Positions 38,501 to 47,500 of a stretch of DNA of 64,000 bases are shown here, in pieces. This DNA comes from Linyphia triangularis (taxonomy: Eukaryota > Arthropoda > Arachnida > Araneae > Linyphiidae). The first letter of the stretch is position 1. Each line of letters starts with the position of its first letter. Below the pieces are notes generated by a model that was given only the letters and a program-made list of their open reading frames with translations, had not been told where the DNA came from and searched no databases. The translations under genes were made by a program, and so were the position numbers. The stretch is taken from the NCBI GenBank assembly GCA_963978545.1, contig OZ021730.1, positions 3,202,201 to 3,266,200 on the forward strand, given 5' to 3'.

Positions 38501-41500
38501 AAGATTTCACTTTGCACTTGAACTAACTAAATTAAAATTTTATTTGTTTAATTATTTTTAGTTTAATTATATACTTGCAAAAACTGTACTTGCTAAAACT
38601 TTACTAATTTTTTTTCCTTTTGTGTTTTTAGAAAAACTGTTTAAATAAAGTAATTTCAAAGTTTTATGCAAGGATTAGCCTGGAGGACCAATATACTAGT
38701 TTGGGGCCCAATTAGCTCCATTCTGGAAGTTGGAAAAGCATTTATATCAAGCTTCAAGAACGTTGTTCAAGTAACATAGCAGTCCTAGGTGAAAGTCAAT
38801 GTATACAAATCAGCAGTTTGAAGGATAACGAATTAGAGTTATTGCAGCGATTATTTCCTCTTTGGTCTTCCGAAGAATTCAAGGATTTATTTGAAGAACT
38901 TACCATTCAAACTGTAATTTCTCTTTTAGAAATTAGCTCAGTCTCCTTTTTTTACAATTTTTAGTTTCTTATTTTACATGCATAACTACTCTTCAGGGTA
39001 CAAGAATACATTTGTTTTAGAAATGGTTGCCTAAAATATGTTAATATATTTTTTTGGCTCATGAAATACAAAGTTTCTTTTGTTTAGCAAAACATTAAAA
39101 TTGCTACAAGCTACATCACTTTTAACCCACTGACGGTCATGCACGTATATATACTTCATTTGACCCCCTCCCCCTCAGTTTTTCCAGCAATACACAACAT
39201 TTTTAAATTTATAAATGAAATTTAAAATAAGATTTTTTTTTAAATTTATTTTACTAGGATGATAGTTTATAAACTGTCTAAAATAAATTAAAATAATTAA
39301 AAAGAATTATGTATTTGAATTAGAAATATAATTTAAAAATTATTGCAAGGAAAACAACTGTTGAATTTCGCCCATTCCCATGATCGTCAGTGGGTTAAAG
39401 GTAATAGTAATTACAAAACGTAAGGAATAAATAGTAATTACAAAACTTTTAATAATAAAATTATTATCAATAATTAAAACACCTTCATTCTTTTTTTATG
39501 TCATTGACTTATTTTCAGATCACAAATTTTTTGATTTTTTATATTTTCTTCCTAAATGTTTTAGCAAAAAGACTAAATCTCATTTTTAAGTTTTGACATA
39601 TTACTTAAAAAAGCTTGCACAGCTTTCCCGAGTAAAGCAAGTTCAACAACATATTTAAATGTCTTCTTTAATACTAGTTTTAACTATGTTTAGCAGTAAC
39701 TATTTTACCGTCCCTGAATAGCAAATGCATCAGAATGTTGCAGGGGGAAAATCTGTTCTGTTGGAGGGTGATTGCAATTTTGTGGCACCCACAGTAATTG
39801 AATAAAACTAGTTTTGCAGCAGAATTTGTTGCATGAGGATAAATGCAGCATTAAAAGTACAAATTACACTGCAGAAAATCTCTAGTAGAGGATGTTTTAC
39901 AAACTAAACTTTGATTTTTACAAATGCTTTATTCTTGGAATAAGTATAAACCCTTTTTCAACTAAGGGTGTGGAACATCGCACAACTTTCAATTACACTA
40001 TAATACTAACATGAATTTGCGTCGTTTACAGTTTTTATATTTTCATCATGCAATTAGAATAAATGGCCTTTTTGACTATAATTCTTGTATGACTCTTAAA
40101 AAAGAAAAACCTCTGCCAAAATTGGGATTTGGGCAATATACTTTTCAATAATCCTTATATTATCCTTCATTATGAGTGAAACTGAGGGGAGAAGAAAAAA
40201 CAATCGTTGATGAGGTATGCTCAAGGAAAGAGAACTCGGTGTTGAAGGCATTGGTTTTTCAACTTTTTACGCCATTAAAGCATTTTTACGGGAATTTCAG
40301 AGGTGGGGGTGTTTAGAACGCCTTAAGCGGCATTACCACAAAATTTTTTATCAAAATCGTTAGAGCCTTTTTTTTTAGCAATTCTCGAAGAACATGATCT
40401 TTTAATGGCAGCTTTTTTACAGGATGCATGCATGATTTTGTCGAAAACCTTAATGGTAGGTCCCATGGCCACCACCAACCCGCATACCAAATTTGAACAT
40501 TGTAGGTCAATTTGTTTGGGAGTTATGCTGAACACAGACACACAGACAGACATTTTTTCTAGATCACTTTTTTGAGATCAGGATGTTCAAAAACTGAGAA
40601 ATGAAAAAAAAAAAAAAAAATTTTTTTTTGACCGTGTGCTATAATTTCTTTACCTTATGTATTACATATGGGTAATTGAAAGTAAAACAGTTTTATGTTT
40701 CAACACGGGTCTAGTCACTTTTATATACTTTAAAAAATTTCAAACAATAAGAGTATTATCAAATACTTTTCAAAATTAAATATATACTGACTCTTAGATT
40801 TACATTGTTCCTTAATTTCATTTTGAACTATTGAAATTTTATTATGTTTATTGTCCTATATATTTTTGCTGTTTTATTCTTATTGTTGAAGCTAAATTTT
40901 CCTTTTAGAAAAATTTGAATGTAGATGAAGGAAATGCATATCTATTGGGGCTGAACTTAAATATTATTAAAGAATTATTAGATTGCGATTCACAAAAGGA
41001 GGAACCCAATCTACTCAGGCAGTCAATTATTGATGTGAGTTTTTTTGTTTGCTTTTTTAATTGTTGCTATTTATTGGATACCAATGGTAACTTGTGTTTA
41101 AATAATATAACTCATAAAAGCAGAGCTTTTGATTTAATTCCTTTATATTCATCGCCAATTTTCTAGTGTGCAGTTTCAAATTATTTGCGTTCAGATCGAG
41201 TTTAAAGTCATACTGTGACAAATATCCTTTCTGTTCTAATTTTTGAACTGAAGTTCAGCATTTTACCTGTATTGTTATTTATTATTTTATAATACAGGAT
41301 GTTTATAAAGTAACTATACATTCTTATGATAATCATACTTTAATGCATAAATTATTACTAAAATATCCAAAATCCAGAAATATCTAAAATCCTGTCATTT
41401 TCCAACATTTCTCTCATTTTTTTAATTATTATTATTTATTTTTTTACGAAAGTTTGTATCCAAAAGCGATGACAGCGAAAATGTAGTGCTTGAGAATAAA

Positions 41501-44500
41501 ATTCTCAAGAACCTGTTAGTTGGAAGTATTAGGCACTAGAATTATAGGACTAAAGTAAAGAGGCAATTTTAAAGTCGGAAATAATAAGGATTCTAAAAAC
41601 AGGAAATTTGTTGAGCCAAAAGTCAAAACTATTAAAACAGCTAACCTTAAACAAGGATGAGTTTTTTCCGCTATGTCGCGAAATTCCGATTTTTTATTTT
41701 TTTAGAAAAAAAAAAATTCCGCTTTTCTAATTCCTGAAAGAAAAAAAAAAATTCCCCCTCTTATTCTATCCCACGGAAAAATAACTTTTTTTCTAAGGAT
41801 GAACCGCAAAGCGGCTTCGCTTCCGAAAAATCGGGAAACCTATCACTCAGGGATCGCATTACATTCCTGCCATATTCCTTCTCCAAATACCAAAATCTAC
41901 TGAAATGCATTTTTTTAGTCAGATTGACGTTTAAACTCAAAATTGACGATTAACGTATCCTAACAATGCGCTTGCTTTCAAGTCTGACATCCACGGAACT
42001 ATCGTTTATTATTTACGTTGGTATGTGATGCTCATTTTCGCTAAGCGTTACGCTGATGTAATGTCCGCTATTGCCGAGATTTGTGTGGCTGTGATGTGTG
42101 TTATCGCTGGGATTTAGGTTGTTGTGGCGACCATTTCCCTGGAGTATTACGCCGATATAACAGCTTTATTGCTGAGAATTGCTCCAGTATCTTCGGCGCT
42201 AATGCTGATATTTAAATTTATGTGATGGGCATTTTCGTTGAGTGCTACCCTGTTGTAAAATCTGAGATTTGCATTGACATTACTGAAAGAATGTTGATAT
42301 TACCATGATGAACTGCGCTATCGCCGAGATTTTAGAATGGTAATTTTCGTCGAGTGTTATGACGATACAATAGCGTTATTGTTGAAAGTTGCTCCTGTAT
42401 ATTAGGTTCTAACTTTGATATTTCAGTTGGTGTGAGAGTAATTTTCGCCGAATGCCACACTTTGATAACATCCGAAATTTGCACTAGTATTACCAAGAAA
42501 ATGTCCATATTACCAAAATGCTTGCAGATATAGTGGATGCTATCGCTGAAACGCACGTTGTTGGGATGTTCATTTCGGACAATATCTGGATTTTCGGCGG
42601 TATTGTAAGCTCTATTGCTTTCGTTAGAGTGATTGTCATTTTCGCCGAGTTTTACTCTAATACAGTACCAGCTATTACCCAGATTTTCAACACTGTTTTG
42701 TAGCTATTTGCCTAGACTTCTGTAAATGTGATAGCCGTTATATCCGTGATTAGTGCCTGTTTGAGGATCGATTTCGCCGTTTGATGCGAATCTATGCAGA
42801 ATTACTAAAATTTTTATATCATTTTGTATAAAAATATTTTGAAAATTAGTCCCAATTAAAAAATTTCTAAATAAGCTGTGTTTAAAGTTGCTATTTTAAC
42901 TGCAATTGTATGTAAAATTGTTTTTTTTTTATTTTGTTGAACATGCTTAACGGTAGGAATAAAAATTTAAATGTAAAGATTTTTAGTACTTAAAATACAG
43001 TTTAAAAATTTAGAAAACTAGGTTTAATTGTATTTGGCCTGCTTGTTAATAGGCTATAGTTGCTTAAAGTTGTTTGACTTGTTGAAAATTTGAAGTTATT
43101 GACGGTTTTCATCGCTTTCACAGAATTTTTTTTCTTTTCTTTTTTGAAGCTATACTATGCTTGATGACAGCACAAAGTGCATCCCTACATCTAGGTGCCT
43201 CAATTTTTAACCATTTTTTCTCACGAACAGAAAGAGATGGTGCAGTGTTATAAGCACACATGCAAAACCACAATTTTTTTAAGTTTAGCTTAAAATGTGT
43301 TTTACATATAAAACTTTTGGAATTTTGTTTTCAGCTTTTCGATTTTTTACTAATCTCTTCCCTGCTTAAAACAAATGTTTTTCAAAACCACATAAAGTCA
43401 TATAAGGTTTTTCTTAGTTTATTGCATTTATATATATATTGTTTCATTGATTTTGTATATTAATGATGATGTGTTCTGAAGTCTGGAATTTTCCGAAATC
43501 CGCAATCGTCAAAGTCCTGGTGATTCCAGATTTGAGATACTCTACTGTACAATTTCTATAAATCGAAAACTTTAGCTTGATATGCTTACATCATTAGCGA
43601 CCACAATTTTTGCTTAAAAAATTCCACTACTACCAAGCTAGGGCAAAAAAAAGCACACACTTGTATATTTTCCTACTATGGACATGAAAAAATTTGAATT
43701 TGTTTGAAAGCTGGTTATACATGTATTTTAAATGCTTAAGTAAACTGGAATAGATGGCATATTTATTATGTCCCAAAAGTATATTTTCACAATGTTGTAA
43801 TTTTGGTGTGGTTAGGAGAGCTCATTTGATGCAGTTATCAGTGTTGTTGTTTCACCTTAACTGTGCCACATCTTTTGAAGTCTTTAGTTGTAGCTGGATC
43901 GCAAGATGCTGTTCATGGAAGTACCAAGGATATTCAAGATGGAGTTCTTCTTTGTTCCCAAAACATGGCTAGGTATGAAATTTTGCAAAGTAAATTTCAG
44001 TGAAAGGAACATTGAATCTATTTGAATGAACTGTTTACTTATTATAAAATATATTTTTGTTAAGAATATTTGATATTAATACCAGGGTTCCAACGGTCAT
44101 TAAAGTACTTAATATTTTTTAACTTGTTTTCAAGGCCTTGAAAGTGCTTGAAAATGCTTAGAGGTGCTTAAAAATCCTTGAAAATACTTAGAGGTCCTTA
44201 ATTTTCACAGATGTTGTCCAGCTGCAAAATTTATAAAAATACAACTCGGACTTGCTATCCCCGCGTGACCGCCACTTATCTGCACCGTATCAAAATTTTC
44301 AGACATATTTGTATTGCGCATCCACCAATTTTAACTTTTTTGGTAGAATATACTTTATTAAAAATTTAAATATGGATATGATGCCAGAAAACGAATTTTC
44401 AAAGGTCCTTAAAAACATTAATTAGGTGCTTAAAAGTCATTGATTTTCATTCTGTGATTTGAGTGGGAACCCTGAATACAGTGGCCACAGAACCTGGAAA

Positions 44501-47500
44501 TGAGGAAAATGTCAGGAAACTTTCTGATTCTGGAAAAAATCAGGGAATTTTTTTAAATTTCAAAAAAAATTCTGTTTCTGAAGGTATTTTTCCCCATTCC
44601 ACTGTATATTGGCCCCATTTACCCAGAGAATTGTGGCGGTAATCGTTAGAAGTTTAATGTTACAGAATAATTTAAATTTTTCATCACCCCCAAAAGTATT
44701 CTTAAAAATTGGGCTTGTTATCTCTTTAGCAATGTGTTCTATTTAAACAGGGTGTCCATACACCTGGAAAAGTTGGGGAAATTTGAAAAAAAAGTTTGAC
44801 GTAAAATCAGGGAATTGTTTAGAAATCTATTGGGGAATTATCAGAGAACTTCTTAACTTGAATTTTGTACCCTGTAATATTATTTTGTACACTAATTTTT
44901 ATTGAAAGGCAGGTCTCAAAGACAGGGCTGCCAGTTGTAGCCAGGGTTCCCACTGTCATTGAAAGTCATTAAAAGTGCTTAATATTTTTGAACTTGTTTT
45001 CAAGGCTTTGAAAGTACTTGAAAATGCTTAGAGGTGCTTAAAAGTCCTTGAAAATGCTTAGAGGTCCTTAAAAGTCCTTAATTTTTGTGTATGTTATCCT
45101 ACTGCAAAATATATAAAAATACAACTCGGACTTGCCATGACCGCAACTTATCCTCACTGTATCGGAATTTTCTGACATATTTGTATTAGGTATGGGCCAA
45201 TTTGTTACTGGTTTGGTAGAATATACTTTATAAAAAATTTATATGTAGACATGATGCCTGAAAAAAAACATTTCAAAGGTCCTTAAAAACATTAATTAGG
45301 TCCTTAAAAGTCATTGATTTTCATTTTGTGATATATATGAGTGGGAACTCTGGTAGCTAAAAAAGTGACCATTTTAGGAGCCAGGCCACTATTACAATGA
45401 AAAAGGGGCCCAAAGCACCTATTTAAAGCAAGGCGACTATTTTTTAAAAAAATAGACTGTGTCTGATAGCAAAGCGAAAAAAAAAAAATCAGTACTTGAG
45501 AAGTGACACAACTTTACAGTTTTGCAAAACTGATGATTTATATAAGAGGAAGGGAAACGAATGCTGACAAAATAGGTCTTAATTTATTTTATCTTCATGG
45601 ACAGATTGGCTGCTTAAAGCCTGACAATAGTATTATCTTGGTAGCTGCCCCGCACATTTGTTATTTTCAACGGTAAACACCATTATTCTTGCCTTCCCAT
45701 TTGCTTCCTAAGACTCAACAATAGCATGCACTATTATATTCTCAAATATCAAGATGTTTTTCCATTATTTACTTTAGTTGAAAAATAAAAAATTGTGAAA
45801 TTTGCCATGAATGCTGGAAGAAAATGCTGTCAGTATGGACATTTTTTTTTAGTCTTTTTTTTTTTAATGAAAAAAGACTTTAAAAAAATGTCCATACTGA
45901 CAGCATTTTCTTCCAGCATTCATGGCAAATTTCACAATTTTTCAAAACTTTTATCTGTGTAAAAATACTGACTCGATTATACATTTAGCAATTGAGTTGC
46001 CATTTAGCCAACGGTGCATCTACTTTTGCGCAGCTTGATGGCTTGGTAACGCTAAGATACTTGCATAAGTACTCAAGTATAAAATATATCTTGTTATTTT
46101 CCCAATTCATTTTAAATCAATCATGGGTATCGAAAATTTAGAAATAGGAGGATTTTTGTTTATTACCTGTTGTGTGTGCTTTGTTGTGAGTTGTTTTCTG
46201 TTGTGAAAAGCAAACTATTGTTTCTTAGAGAATAAAACTCCTACTAAAAATCACACACCAGTGGCCACCAGAACCTGGAAAACTTAGAGGGTTCCCACGG
46301 TCATTAAAATTGCTTAATATTTTTTAACTTGTTTTCAAATACTTGAAAATGCTTAGGGGAACTTAAAAATCCTTGAAAATGCTTCAAGGTCCTTAAAAGT
46401 TCTTAATTTTTTAGAATATTGTGTTCCTAACTGCAAAATTTATAAAATTACAACTCATACTTGCTATCCCCGCGTGACCACCACTTATCAGCACTGTATC
46501 GAAATTCTCTGACCTATTGTATTACGCATGCGCCAACTTGTAACTTAATGTGGATTCCTAACCACAACGAACATCCATGCCTAATCCGGGATTCGAACCC
46601 AGCACCTTTGGCATGCAACGCCAGAGCGTAACCCCACAGCCATCAGGTGAGCGAACCCTGACTTGGAAATCAGGGAAATGTCAGGGAGCTTACCAATTCT
46701 GGAAAAAATCAGAGAAATGTCAGGGAACTTTTTTAAATTTCACGGACATTTTCTTTCTTCTGGAGGAACGTTTCCCTGTTCAACTTTTCATTACTGCCAA
46801 ATTTACTTTTAAGAAATTGGCATATTATCTCTTTAACATACATGTTATATTTGATCACACATCTGGAAAAGTTGGGAAAAAATTAGCCGTAAAAATCAGA
46901 GAATTTTTTAGAAATCTATCAGGGAACTTTTTTCCTGAATTTTATGACCACCCTGGTCATGGTACAGTTCCTCAAAAATGCAGATTTCAGTTTTTTTGGC
47001 CAAAATTTCCCGATTGATTCATATCTGCATTAAAATTTTAATGTGGTGTATGTGTGTTATAAGCACTTATATCACTGTTTCCTCTAATTTACGTTGGTAT
47101 GTGGTGGTCATTTTTATTAAATGATATGCTGATGTAACGCCACTATTGCTGAAATTTGCATCACCATTAATCCTAAAAGGATTAATCAGTTTATAAAAGA
47201 AGTATAAATCTCAATTTACTGTTTGTGCATCTATTTATATCTGTAAAGAAAACTTTTACTTTTATATATTTCAAGTTTGATTTGTGTCTAAATATATCCA
47301 ACTCTTAAAAACTGAAATCTTTCAGGTTATTAACTATGATAACAAAGTACAAAACTCAATTTGCAAAATTAGTGCCTTTCTTGATCGGAGACTGTGCAGA
47401 TAGTGTTCAATATAATACACTAGAAACAAATATAAAGGTTAGTGCAGTTTAAAAACTAGTTTTTTGTTGTTGTTTTTTTCACTTATATATACAAGTTAAT

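Larger units (their letters stand above)
38914..40908. other. URB2 intron with a MITE and a repeat fragment
   Basis: Apart from the two elements listed at 39122 and 40310, this intron is plain A+T-rich sequence. Confidence 0.5.
46259..46955. mobile_element. MITE, CAGTGGCCACC family, copy iv, carrying a second MITE
   Basis: Starts CAGTGGCCACCAGAACCTGG and ends ATGACCACCCTG. It is interrupted at 46287-46660 by a CAGGGTTCCCACGG-type MITE, after which its 'GGAAATCAGGGAAATGTCAG' body resumes. Confidence 0.78.

Noticed and set aside
42000..42720. CRISPR array
   Set aside because: Repeats are strongly diverged, spacing irregular, and the sequence is eukaryotic.
43754..43972. 72-codon frame over the URB2 exon at 43881
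   Set aside because: Out of phase with the URB2 exons; the true frame is the one reading SLVVAGSQD.
46579..46648. Functional tRNA-Ala gene
   Set aside because: Mismatched acceptor end and a location inside a MITE with a SINE tail attached.
46577..47017. 146-codon plus-strand frame
   Set aside because: Runs through the SINE and MITE repeat sequence; no protein family.
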